The position numbers and the translations under genes were made by a program. Source: UBA1366 sp047602575 (GTDB lineage Bacteria; Bacillota; Clostridia; Oscillospirales; Ruminococcaceae). Taken from it: a stretch of 64,000 bases of DNA. The stretch spans positions 124,001-188,000 of the forward strand of contig JASGGY010000007.1 of assembly GCA_047602575.1 (NCBI GenBank), given 5' to 3'. Below the pieces are notes generated by a model. That model saw nothing but the letters and a program-made list of their open reading frames with translations, did not search any database and was not told the DNA's origin. Positions 15,658-24,533 of this stretch are shown here, piece by piece; the first letter of the stretch is position 1, and the number at the start of each line of letters is the position of its first letter.

Positions 15658-17616
15658 ATGAAGTTCATCAAAAACATGAAGCTCAACGGAAAAATTGCCA
15701 TTATCATCCTGCCGATGGTTCTGCTTGCAATCGCAAACGTCATATTTTTATCGTTGAATATGGTCAAGGTTCATGAGCGAACCATGAGCGTTCTCTCGGA
15801 TACGGACAATGCGTGCCAGAGCTTGGTTCTTAACGCCGACCGTGATCTCTATCAGTCAACAGAAGCAGAAATCACGCTCTATAACACCAAAGGCGTTTTT
15901 ACCGCTGACCAGACAAAGGACACACTTGCCGATTTCAATGATAACCTGAAATTCGCCGACGGCACCGGTGCGGTGGACCGCATCAACAAAGCATATGACA
16001 TTTTCGCTGCGTCTGAAAACGGCGATACTTTTAAAGAATCCGAGAGCGGTAAAACCTTCGCCACATTGAAAAAAGAATTTGAAAGCACCTATGAAACATG
16101 GCGCGCATCGTTTGATATTGAAGCATTTTTAAGCGGTACGGAAACCGCAGCGGGAACTGCAGCCAAATTCACCGCGCATCAGGATGATTTCAACACAATG
16201 CGCGAAACCGTAAACCTCATGGGCGACCTCATCGACCAGTACGGCACCTATGAAACCGGCATCATTCAGGATGATATGGATGCAACCATTCGCTTCACCG
16301 TCATCTTCGTGAGCATCATCATTCTTTTAGTCGGTTTTCTGGCTTTCATTGTTTCTATGAACATCAGCGGCGGCGTGAAGAAAATCAGCTCCACTGCACT
16401 GAAAATCGCAAAGGGCGACCTCAATATTTTCGTCAACCCCGAGGACATCACCAACGACGAAATCGGACAGCTCACCAACAGCGTGTCCCAGATCGCCGAC
16501 CGCCTGCGCGGCTATGTCAAATACATCGCCGAAATCACCGATGTGCTGCAAACCATGGCAAACGGCGATATGCGCGTTTCGCTCACAAGCGATTATGCCG
16601 GCGAATTTGCGTCGATTAAAAAAGCGTTGCTCGAAATTTCCGGCTCGCTCAATACGACGCTGCTCTCCATCTCCGAGTCCTCCGCGCAGGTCAACACCGG
16701 CGCAAACCAGGTTGCCAGCGCTTCCCAGTCCCTCTCGCAGGGCGCAACCGAACAAGCAAGCTCGATTCAGGAACTTGCCGCAACCATCTCCGAAATTTCC
16801 GGTCAGGTGAAAACCACCGCAGGCAACACCGAGCAGGTGCTTGAGCAAATGCAGGTTGCCGGCAAGGAAGTCGGCAGCGGTGACAAGCAGATGCGCCAGA
16901 TGATCGCCGCCATGAACGAAATCAACGACTCCTCCAACCAGATTTCCAAGATCATCAAAGTCATCGATGATATCGCGTTCCAGACCAACATTCTCGCGCT
17001 CAACGCCGCCGTCGAAGCCGCAAGAGCCGGTGCCGCCGGCAAGGGCTTTGCCGTTGTCGCCGACGAGGTGAGAAACCTCGCCGCCAAGAGCGCAGCCGCC
17101 GCGAAGGATACCACCGAGCTGATCGAAGCTTCCATCGAAAAAGTAAACGACGGAACGGACATCGCCAATTCCACCGCCCAGTCGCTCGAGAAAATCGTCA
17201 CCGCGTTCGGTGCGGTTGACGGGCTCATCCGCGAAATCGCAGATGCCACCCAGATCCAGTCCCGCTCCATCGAGCAGGTTTCTCAGGGCATCGATCAGAT
17301 TTCCGCAGTCGTTCAGACCAACTCCGCAACCGCCGAGGAAAGCGCCGCAGCCAGCGAGGAGCTGACCGGTCAGGTAACGATGCTCGACGAGTTGATTTCC
17401 AAATTCAAGCTCAAGAAAAGCGGCGCATCCCACGGCTTCTCCGGCGGTGCAGCAAAACGCGCCCCGAAGAAATCCAAACCTGCCGCCCCGAAATTCATCG
17501 CACCGGTTGACGACGACGACGACATCGTCATCCCGAAATTCTCCTCCGCCTTCAGCTATGACGACGAGGATGAACCCTCCATCAGCCTGGATGATACGTT
17601 TTCAGGGAAATACTGA
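15658..17616 (+). CDS. Methyl-accepting chemotaxis protein
   Basis: A 652-residue transmembrane chemoreceptor. Helix TM1 (IAIIILPMVLLAIANVIFL), an extracellular four-helix-bundle-like ligand region (about 37-205), TM2 (FTVIFVSIIILLVGFLAF), a HAMP domain and a long coiled-coil signalling domain follow in order. The kinase-control tip reads DDIAFQTNILALNAAVEAAR, which is essentially invariant. The C-terminus is a charged tail with an Asp run, without an NWETF pentapeptide. ATG 15658 follows GAGG. It is first in an operon with cheA, cheW, cheR, cheB and a second cheW, so it is probably the main input to that signalling array. Confidence 0.95.
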   Translation: MKFIKNMKLNGKIAIIILPMVLLAIANVIFLSLNMVKVHERTMSVLSDTDNACQSLVLNADRDLYQSTEAEITLYNTKGVFTADQTKDTLADFNDNLKFADGTGAVDRINKAYDIFAASENGDTFKESESGKTFATLKKEFESTYETWRASFDIEAFLSGTETAAGTAAKFTAHQDDFNTMRETVNLMGDLIDQYGTYETGIIQDDMDATIRFTVIFVSIIILLVGFLAFIVSMNISGGVKKISSTALKIAKGDLNIFVNPEDITNDEIGQLTNSVSQIADRLRGYVKYIAEITDVLQTMANGDMRVSLTSDYAGEFASIKKALLEISGSLNTTLLSISESSAQVNTGANQVASASQSLSQGATEQASSIQELAATISEISGQVKTTAGNTEQVLEQMQVAGKEVGSGDKQMRQMIAAMNEINDSSNQISKIIKVIDDIAFQTNILALNAAVEAARAGAAGKGFAVVADEVRNLAAKSAAAAKDTTELIEASIEKVNDGTDIANSTAQSLEKIVTAFGAVDGLIREIADATQIQSRSIEQVSQGIDQISAVVQTNSATAEESAAASEELTGQVTMLDELISKFKLKKSGASHGFSGGAAKRAPKKSKPAAPKFIAPVDDDDDIVIPKFSSAFSYDDEDEPSISLDDTFSGKY

Positions 17617-17642
17617 CAAATTGCTTGAAGGAGAACCACACG

Positions 17643-19721
17643 ATGGGAAGATTTGAGGCTGGCATGGAATCCATGGTGGATATGTATATCTACGAATCCA
17701 CCTCGCTCTTAGAACAGCTTGACCAGATATTGCTCCGCACCGAAAGCAACAACCGCTTCGTCGACGAGGATATCAACGAAATTTTTAGAATCATGCACAC
17801 CATCAAGGGCAGCTCCGCGATGATGGGTCTTGAAAATATGTCCGTTCTTGCGCACAGCATCGAGGATATGTTCTTTATCCTGCGCGAGGAAAAGCCCAAA
17901 ATCGGCTCGGCAGCGGCGCTGTATGAGCTGGTGTTCGCCGCGTCTGATTTGCTCAAGGCGGAAATCGACCTGCTCTCCGACGAAACGGCGCAAGCGACTG
18001 ATTTTTCCGCCCAGATTGCGAAAATCGAGGATTACGTTAAGCTGCTCAAAAACGGGGGCGTTCCCGCCGAAGCACCCGCGCAAGCCGCCGCTGCCGCACA
18101 GCCCGCAGCAGCCGGACTCACCACCGTGCGCGTCTTTTTCGAGGACGGCTGCGAGATGGAAAATCTCCGCGCATTGCTTCTGATTAATAAAATCCGCGAC
18201 GAATGCGATGTGCTGCAATTCACCCCCGCGGACATCGAAACCAACCCCGCCACCGCCAAGGTCATCGTCGAAAACGGCTTCCTGATATCGTTCAAAGCCA
18301 CCGACGACGAGAAAATTGTGTTCAGCGCAATCGAAAACGCGTTGAACGTCAAATCCTACGAAATTGAAGAAAACGCACCACAGCCTGTGGCGGAAGCCCC
18401 CAAGCCCGTGCCGGGGAAGAAGAAAAAGGCGGAGAAAAAACCCGCGCAGGAAGCCCCGCCCCCGCCGGCGGAGGAGGAGAAAAAGGATGTTCCCGCCCAG
18501 AGCGTCGAACAGCTTAACAGCCTCATCGGCGCGAAAAACGCCGGCAAACAAAGCTTAATCAGCGTCAACCTCAACAAGCTTGACCTGCTGCTGGATATGG
18601 TCGGCGAAATTGTCATCGCCGAAGCCATGGTCGTCGCAAACCCCGATTTAAAGAACTTAAAGCTGGATAATTTCCAGAAAGCCTCGCGCCAGCTGCGCAA
18701 GCTCACCGACGAGCTGCAGGATATCGTCATGTCCATCCGCATGGTGCCGATTTCTGGCGCTTTCAGCAAAATGACGCGCATCGTCCGCGATATGAAAATC
18801 AAGCTCAACAAGGACGTTGACCTCGTCTTTGAGGGCGAGGAAACCGAGGTCGATAAGAGCGTCATTGACGTCCTCAACGACCCGCTCATGCACATGGTCC
18901 GTAACTCCATGGATCACGGCATCGAGGACGACCCCGCGGAACGCATCGCCAAGGGCAAGCCCGAAAAAGGCACGATCACCCTCTCCGCCTATAACGCCTC
19001 AAGCGAGGTTATCATCGTCGTCGGCGACGACGGCGCGGGTGTCAACACCGAAAAGGTGCTTGCCAAAGCCAAAAAGCAAGGTATGCTGACCAAGGACGAG
19101 TCCGAATACAGCGACAAAGAAATCTTCAACATGATCATGCTCCCCGGTTTTTCCACCAACGAAGCCGTCACCGAGTTTTCCGGACGCGGCGTGGGTATGG
19201 ACGTGGTGCGCAAGAACATTGAGAAAATCGGCGGAACGGTTTCCGTCGACAGCAAATGGGGCGAGGGAACCAGCTTCATCATCAAAATCCCGCTCTCCCT
19301 TGCCATCGTTGATGGCATCGAGGTCGCAGTGGGCAGCTCCATCTTTACCGTACCCATCAACGTCGTCCGCGAGTCGTTCAAGCTGACGAAAAGCCAGCTG
19401 ATCTACGACACCTCCGGCAACGAAATGATCAAGCTGCGCGGGGAATGCTTCCCCCTCATCCGCCTGCACAAGTTCTTCGACGTGCCCGACGCGAAAACCG
19501 ACGCCTATGACGCAATGGTCATGGTCGTGGAATCCGAGGGCAAGAGCGCCTGCTTCCTGGTGGATAAGCTCTTAGGAGAGCAGCAGGTCGTCGTAAAACC
19601 TTTCTCGCCGCTGTTAAGCCGCTTCAACGTCAAGCAAAACGGCATGGCGGGCTGCACCATCCTCGGCGACGGCAGCATCACCATTATTCTGGACATCAGC
19701 AACATTCTGCTGGGCTTCTGA
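17643..19721 (+). CDS. cheA: Chemotaxis histidine kinase CheA
   Basis: CheA, 692 residues, phosphorylates CheY and CheB in response to receptors. Domains in order: Hpt with His52 (MHTIKGSSAMMG), a P2-like region (TTVRVFFEDGCEMENL), a Pro/Lys/Glu-rich linker, dimerisation helices (LLDMVGEIVIAEAMV), the ATPase with N box MVRNSMDHGIE, GDDGAG and GRGVGMDVVRKNIEKIGG, and a CheW-like P5 domain. All kinase boxes are present. AAGGAGAA nine bases upstream supports ATG 17643 over 17625. No cheY gene lies in the window. Confidence 0.96.
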   Translation: MGRFEAGMESMVDMYIYESTSLLEQLDQILLRTESNNRFVDEDINEIFRIMHTIKGSSAMMGLENMSVLAHSIEDMFFILREEKPKIGSAAALYELVFAASDLLKAEIDLLSDETAQATDFSAQIAKIEDYVKLLKNGGVPAEAPAQAAAAAQPAAAGLTTVRVFFEDGCEMENLRALLLINKIRDECDVLQFTPADIETNPATAKVIVENGFLISFKATDDEKIVFSAIENALNVKSYEIEENAPQPVAEAPKPVPGKKKKAEKKPAQEAPPPPAEEEKKDVPAQSVEQLNSLIGAKNAGKQSLISVNLNKLDLLLDMVGEIVIAEAMVVANPDLKNLKLDNFQKASRQLRKLTDELQDIVMSIRMVPISGAFSKMTRIVRDMKIKLNKDVDLVFEGEETEVDKSVIDVLNDPLMHMVRNSMDHGIEDDPAERIAKGKPEKGTITLSAYNASSEVIIVVGDDGAGVNTEKVLAKAKKQGMLTKDESEYSDKEIFNMIMLPGFSTNEAVTEFSGRGVGMDVVRKNIEKIGGTVSVDSKWGEGTSFIIKIPLSLAIVDGIEVAVGSSIFTVPINVVRESFKLTKSQLIYDTSGNEMIKLRGECFPLIRLHKFFDVPDAKTDAYDAMVMVVESEGKSACFLVDKLLGEQQVVVKPFSPLLSRFNVKQNGMAGCTILGDGSITIILDISNILLGF

Positions 19722-19742
19722 CGCCCGCGAAAGGATACGCCC

Positions 19743-20207
19743 ATGAGTGAGGAATTATACAACGAATCGGTGAAAAAATTCACCACCGACGGCGGCGAAA
19801 TCATGATGTTCTACGTCGATGAGCGCCTGTTCGGCTTCGACATCAGCTACATCACCGAAATCATCCAGATGCAGCCGCTGACCTACGTTCCCAAAGTGCC
19901 CGACTATATCAGCGGTGTCATCAACATCCGCGGTAAGGTCGTGCCCGTGATCAGCATCCGGAAGAAATTCGGCGAGCCTGAAATTGAATACAACCGCCGC
20001 AACTGCATCATCGTCGTGGACATCGGCGATTTTCAGGCGGGGCTGATCGTGGACAACATCCGCGAGGTGTCCTTTGTTTCGCCCGATTCTCTCTGCAAAA
20101 CCCCCGATTTCAAGAACGTCAACGCCTCCCGCTATATCCAGAGCATTCTCGATTATGGCGAGGACACGGTCATGCTCCTCCACATCCGCAAGCTTGTGCT
20201 TGACTGA
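19743..20207 (+). CDS. cheW: Chemotaxis adaptor CheW, first copy
   Basis: A 154-residue CheW adaptor linking receptors to CheA. The typical core VPDYISGVINIRGKVVPVIS is present, followed by IIVVDIGDFQAGLIVDNI. It starts 21 bases after cheA behind AAAGGA. It has about the normal single-domain length. The second CheW at 22189 differs enough to suggest two distinct coupling proteins in the array. Confidence 0.95.
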   Translation: MSEELYNESVKKFTTDGGEIMMFYVDERLFGFDISYITEIIQMQPLTYVPKVPDYISGVINIRGKVVPVISIRKKFGEPEIEYNRRNCIIVVDIGDFQAGLIVDNIREVSFVSPDSLCKTPDFKNVNASRYIQSILDYGEDTVMLLHIRKLVLD

Positions 20208-20250
20208 CCGCGGCAGTTTTCCCGAAATCGAATAAACAGGGGGATTGCGC

Positions 20251-21066
20251 ATGGACGTCCGGCTGACTGATGCTGATTTTTCCAGAATCGTCAACTATAT
20301 CCACGGCAACTACGGCATCAATCTCATCAAAAAACGCGTCCTCATCGAGGGCAGACTCTCAAACCTCACCGTTGAGAAGGGTTGCCAGTCGTTTAAAGAA
20401 TACTTTGATCTGGTGTTCAGCGACCCCTCCGGCAAGGAAGTCCGCGAGATGGTCAACCGCCTGACCACCAACCACACCTTTTTCCTCCGCGAGCCGGAGC
20501 ATTTTGAATTCTTAAAAAAAGTCGTCCTGCCCCGCATCGAGCAGACCGTCCGCGACAAGGACGCCCGCATCTGGTGCGCCGCTTCCTCGACGGGGGAAGA
20601 ACCCTATACCCTCGCGATGGTGATTGATGAGTATTTCGGCGCGAAAAAAGCCGAGTGGGATTTAAAAATCCTTGCCACCGACATCTCGACCGCCGCGCTC
20701 GAAAAAGCGCGCAAAGCCGAGTATTCGGCCGAATCCGTGAAAACCCTCCCCGCGGAATGGGTGAACAAATACTTCGAGAAGATCTCCGACTCCACCTACC
20801 GCGTGCGCGCGTTTCTGCGCGGCGAGGTTGTGTTCCGCCAGTTTAACCTGATGGATAAGATCATTTATAAAAAGCCGTTTGATCTGATTTCCTGTCGCAA
20901 TGTTATGATTTATTTCGATACGCCAACCAAGGACGCGCTGATTGACCGGATGTACGACGCGATGAAAAACCAAAGCTACCTCTTCATCGGTCACGCCGAA
21001 AGCATTTCCAAAAACAGCCGGTTTACCTACATCCAGCCTGCAATTTACCAGAAAAAAGAAACATAG
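20251..21066 (+). CDS. cheR: Chemotaxis protein methyltransferase CheR
   Basis: CheR, 271 residues, methylates receptor glutamates with SAM. An N-terminal helical domain precedes the methyltransferase domain with RLTTNHTFFLREPEHF, IWCAASSTGEEPYTLAM (SAM-binding motif I), ATDIS and FDLISCRNVMIYF. ATG 20251 sits seven bases after GGGGGA and is preferred over the in-frame codon at 20245. It is located between cheW and cheB, the usual adaptation pair. Confidence 0.95.
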   Translation: MDVRLTDADFSRIVNYIHGNYGINLIKKRVLIEGRLSNLTVEKGCQSFKEYFDLVFSDPSGKEVREMVNRLTTNHTFFLREPEHFEFLKKVVLPRIEQTVRDKDARIWCAASSTGEEPYTLAMVIDEYFGAKKAEWDLKILATDISTAALEKARKAEYSAESVKTLPAEWVNKYFEKISDSTYRVRAFLRGEVVFRQFNLMDKIIYKKPFDLISCRNVMIYFDTPTKDALIDRMYDAMKNQSYLFIGHAESISKNSRFTYIQPAIYQKKET

Positions 21067-21083
21067 TATAGTGGGGAACGCGT

Positions 21084-22185
21084 ATGGACAATCTCGACCA
21101 AACAACCAAGCGGGTTAAAGTGCTCATCGTGGACGACTCCGTCCTCTTTCGTGAAACGCTCGCGAAGTTTCTTTCAGCCGACGAAGCAATCGAGGTCGTC
21201 GGAAAAGCGGGGGACGCTTATGAAGCGCGCGACAAAATCATCGCGCTGCGCCCCGACGTTTTAACCCTCGACGTCGAAATGCCCAAGATGAACGGCATCC
21301 AGTTTTTAAAAAAATTAATCCCGCAGTACCCGATCCCTGTGGTCGTGGTGTCAAGCGCCCCGATCATGGCGTTTGACGCGCTCGACGCGGGCGCGGTGGA
21401 TTACGTTAAAAAGTCCGTCATCCGCTCGCCGCAGGATCTCGCTGCGTTTGCCGAGGAATTAAAAACCAAGGTCATCACCGCCGCCTCCGCAAGGGTGCGC
21501 CGTTCGCGCCTGCCGGTTGCGAAAAAGCCGCAGGAGGTCCGCGAAAAGCCCCCCGTTCCCGACATCAAAACCCTCGCCGCGCGCGCAAAAGCCGCCGCCG
21601 GCACACTCATCGCCATGGGCGCTTCCACCGGCGGGAACGGACGCACTGCAGATCGTCCTCACCGGCATGGCTGCGGACTGCCCGCCGATCGTGGTTGTCC
21701 AGCACATGCCGCCCGTCTTTACAAAAATGTTCGCCGACAGGCTCAACAAGCTCTGCGACATCGAGGTCAAGGAAGCCGAAAACGGCGACCGCCTCCGCCC
21801 CGGGCTGGCACTCCTCGCCCCCGGCGATTTCCAGATGGAGCTGAAAAAGGACTTAAACGGCTACTACGTCCGCGTCAGAACCGGCGAAAAGGTTTCCGGT
21901 CATTGCCCGTCCGTCGATGTGCTGTTTTCCAGCGTCGCCGAAGCCGCCGGCGAAAAGGCAATCGGCGTGATTATGACCGGCATGGGCGCCGACGGTGCCG
22001 AGGGCTTACTGAAAATGTACAACAAAGGCGCGTATACCATCGGTCAGAACAAAGCAACCTGCATCGTCTACGGTATGCCCTGCGTCGCCTTCGAAAAAGG
22101 CGCTGTCATGGTGCAGGCACCGCTCGACAAAATCAGCGGCATCGTCACAAAACGCTACGCAAGCTACGAAAGTCAGGGAGGTTAA
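21084..22185 (+). CDS. cheB: Chemotaxis methylesterase CheB, frameshifted
   Basis: CheB, response-regulator-controlled glutamate methylesterase of receptors. The receiver domain has DD at 17-18 and the phosphoacceptor Asp63 in TLDVEMPK. The esterase domain has the nucleophile in ASTGG, the histidine in QHMPPVFT and the aspartate in TGMGADGAEG. The frame breaks inside the nucleophile loop: after ASTGG the correct continuation TDALQIVLT lies in the other frame, and removing one G from GGCGGGAAC (21633-21635) restores it. As read, the protein would lose the whole catalytic half. It is a homopolymer insertion, so a sequence error is quite possible. Confidence 0.88.
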
Positions 22186-22188
22186 GAT

Positions 22189-22761
22189 ATGAGCAATATC
22201 CTCAACCGTTTTAAGCAGCAAGAAGAAATCGTCGTCACCACCGAGAAATTCCTCTCCTTCCTCATCGGCGAACGGCATTATGCCTTCCCGATCTCCGAAG
22301 TGCAGGAAATCGTCGAGGTGCAGGAAATCACCGACGTGCCCGAGTTTCCCTATTACGTCAAAGGTGTCATCAACCTGCGCGGCGTGATCATTCCCGTCAT
22401 CAGCGTGCGTATGCGCTTTAATAAGCCCGAAATCGAATTCGACGACCGCACCTGCATCATCGTCCTGCGCACCGAAGGCGTCGAAGCCGGCTTTATCGTC
22501 GATACCGTCGAGGAAGTCATTGACCTCGACAAAAAAGATATCTCTCCCGTCCCCGATATCATGACCGGCACACACACCCGCTTCATCGACAACGTCGGCA
22601 AAATCGGCAAGAAAATCGTCATGCTCCTCAGCGCCAAGCGTATGCTCACCAGCGACGAAATCAAATCCTTCGACGTCAACGCCGCCGTCACCAAACAATC
22701 CAAACTCGACAACACCGACAAAGTCCTTACCCAGCTTGAATCTGACCTTTCCGATGACTAA
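22189..22761 (+). CDS. cheW: Chemotaxis adaptor CheW, second copy
   Basis: A 190-residue CheW-domain protein (EVQEIVEVQEITDVPEFPYY, VKGVINLRGVIIPVISVRMR). It has about 35 extra C-terminal residues (ending TQLESDLSDD) beyond the domain. GGGAGG precedes ATG 22189, which follows the cheB stop directly. It is the last gene of the operon; a family-A repeat begins at its stop codon. The tail has no recognised role. Confidence 0.92.
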   Translation: MSNILNRFKQQEEIVVTTEKFLSFLIGERHYAFPISEVQEIVEVQEITDVPEFPYYVKGVINLRGVIIPVISVRMRFNKPEIEFDDRTCIIVLRTEGVEAGFIVDTVEEVIDLDKKDISPVPDIMTGTHTRFIDNVGKIGKKIVMLLSAKRMLTSDEIKSFDVNAAVTKQSKLDNTDKVLTQLESDLSDD

Positions 22762-22890
22762 CCAAAGGGGGCGCTGCCCCCTCTGGACACCCCTGCCAAA
22801 GGGGGCGTTGCCCCCTCTGGACTCCCTCACCAAGAGGGTAAAGCTGCCGTGCGCGGCAGCTATGTACCCTTTGGAAACCCATTGTTTTTG
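22761..22890 (+). repeat. Repeat family A, forward end (A2)
   Basis: Contains the GGGGGC palindrome twice; the second palindrome is enlarged by an 11-base-arm hairpin insert (AAGCTGCCGTGCGCGGCAGC). Pairs with inverted A3 around the terminator at 22988. Confidence 0.85.
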
Positions 22891-22987
22891 CAATTATACT
22901 TTTGTTTGCTTTTACTTATTTCGAGTGAATTTATAGCTTGCTATGTTTATATGACGCACCAATATAAAAAAACTGTATACAACAACA

Positions 22988-23018
22988 ATTGCCGCTGTAA
23001 AAAACAGCGGCAATTTAT
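22988..23018. terminator. Bidirectional terminator between cheW2 and the alpha-galactosidase gene
   Basis: Perfect 11-bp stem ATTGCCGCTGT/ACAGCGGCAAT with a five-A loop, in the centre of the A2/A3 pair. Confidence 0.8.
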
Positions 23019-23105
23019 TATCTCTAAACCCAGTTTAAACAGAAAGACGCACAAACGACCCCACCCGCCAAATCCTCAAAAACCCACAAATGCGAGCGAT
23101 ACAAA

Positions 23106-23180
23106 CAACGGGTTTCCAAAGGGTGCATGCACCCTTTGGTGAGGGAGTCCAGAGGGGGCAACGCCCCCTTTGGGAAAGGT
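23106..23180 (-). repeat. Repeat family A, reverse end (A3)
   Basis: Inverse of the family-A end; finishes seven bases before the stop codon end of the minus-strand gene at 23187. Confidence 0.85.
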
Positions 23181-23186
23181 ATCAAA

Positions 23187-24440
23187 CTACAAAATTCGGA
23201 AGGCGGCAGCGCCGTGGGCGGGGAGGGTGACAGTGAGATTTTGGCTGAGGGGGAGGGGGGAGTGCGCCCAAAGGTCATAAATCTCGGAGGGGGAGTTGAT
23301 TTCGCAGGCATTGAGATCAACGGCTATTTCGGCAGGCGAATCGCTTGCGTTAAATACAGCGAGGTAATAGCCGCCGTCCGCGCGGTGAGCGAGCCAGACA
23401 ATTTCCTCCAAGCCATTGACTACGCGCCGATAGAGCTGACGCGCACCGCGGGATTGGGAGAGCATTTCGAGGAGGTCGGCGTTGGTGAGGAGCGCGTCGG
23501 TGAAGGGGTCGTTGTAGACGAGATCTCCGCCGATCATGAGGGGGGAACGCATGATGCACCACAGCGTCAGCATTGTGATCTGTTCGTCCTGCGTGAACTT
23601 CGTCCGGTTGGACTTGTCGTAGTCCTGCAAAATCGCGCCGACGGGCAGCATATCCGCGTCCGGCCAGTGCCTGGGTCCCGCGTGAATGCTCCAGACCTCC
23701 GCGCGCGCAAACATCTGGTAGAGCAGCGTCCACTGATCCCAGAAATCGTCGGTGATCCGCCAGAGGTTCGCGTGCTGCTTGAGATGCTCGGCTTCCTCGA
23801 TGCGCGCCGGTCCAGGTGAAAGGCTCAGCACCATTTCCCGCCCGCAGGACGTAATCGCCTTGCTGATCATCTCGACTTCATCGCGCGGATAATGGTTTGC
23901 AATATCGTCCACCTTGACGTAATCCACGCCCCACGAAGCGTACAGCTGGAACAAGCTGTCATAATACAGCTGTGCCGCCGGCTCGTCGGGGTTGAGCCCG
24001 TACATATCCGAGTTCCATTGGCAGATCGAATTGTGCCGCGCAACCGCCCGTGCCGTCTTGTCCGTACCCAGAATCGCCGTGTTCCGGTGACAAGCTTGCC
24101 GCGGAATCCCGCGCATGATGTGAATGCCGAACTTCAGCCCCAGCCCGTGAACATAGTCTGCCAGCGGCGCAAAGCCCGCCCCGTCCTTTGCCGACGGAAA
24201 GCGGTTCACCGCCGGAATCAACCGGCTGTACGCATCCATCTCAAGCTCCGTAAAATGCACGTACTCGTGATTGGTTGCCGTGGGCTGCGACCACTGGATG
24301 TCAACCACCACATATTCCCAACCAAATCCCTTGAGATGCGCCGCCATGTATTCCGCGTTTTTCCGGACAATTTCCTCCGTCACAGCCGCGCCGTAGCAGT
24401 CCCAGCTGTTCCACCCCATCGGGGGCGTTTTTGCAACCAT
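23187..24440 (-). CDS. Glycoside hydrolase family 27 alpha-galactosidase-like
   Basis: A 417-residue cytosolic glycosidase of the GH27/GH-D clan. It begins TPPMGWNSWDCYGAAVTEE, a clan hallmark; the nucleophile aspartate is in DYVKVDDIA and the acid/base in WRITDDFWD. A C-terminal beta domain follows. It most likely releases alpha-galactose from oligosaccharides; alpha-N-acetylgalactosamine or arabinopyranose are alternatives in this family. ATG 24440 lies nine bases after GGAGGG; the longer frame starts at TTG 24449 on top of that site. An MFS transporter gene ends 93 bases upstream on the same strand and may import the substrate. Confidence 0.85.
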   Translation of the reverse strand: MVAKTPPMGWNSWDCYGAAVTEEIVRKNAEYMAAHLKGFGWEYVVVDIQWSQPTATNHEYVHFTELEMDAYSRLIPAVNRFPSAKDGAGFAPLADYVHGLGLKFGIHIMRGIPRQACHRNTAILGTDKTARAVARHNSICQWNSDMYGLNPDEPAAQLYYDSLFQLYASWGVDYVKVDDIANHYPRDEVEMISKAITSCGREMVLSLSPGPARIEEAEHLKQHANLWRITDDFWDQWTLLYQMFARAEVWSIHAGPRHWPDADMLPVGAILQDYDKSNRTKFTQDEQITMLTLWCIMRSPLMIGGDLVYNDPFTDALLTNADLLEMLSQSRGARQLYRRVVNGLEEIVWLAHRADGGYYLAVFNASDSPAEIAVDLNACEINSPSEIYDLWAHSPLPLSQNLTVTLPAHGAAAFRIL

Positions 24441-24533
24441 TTCCCTCAACCCTCCATTTTCTATATTCGTTCCGCCGAAATCGCCGTAAGCTTTTTCCGC
24501 ACAGCGCTCCGCCGGAATTAAACCCTTACACCG

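Noticed and set aside
16327..17433. 368-codon frame antisense to the MCP gene
   Set aside because: Gly/Asp/Val-rich mirror of the MCP coiled coil; no ribosome site, and the plus-strand gene is certain.
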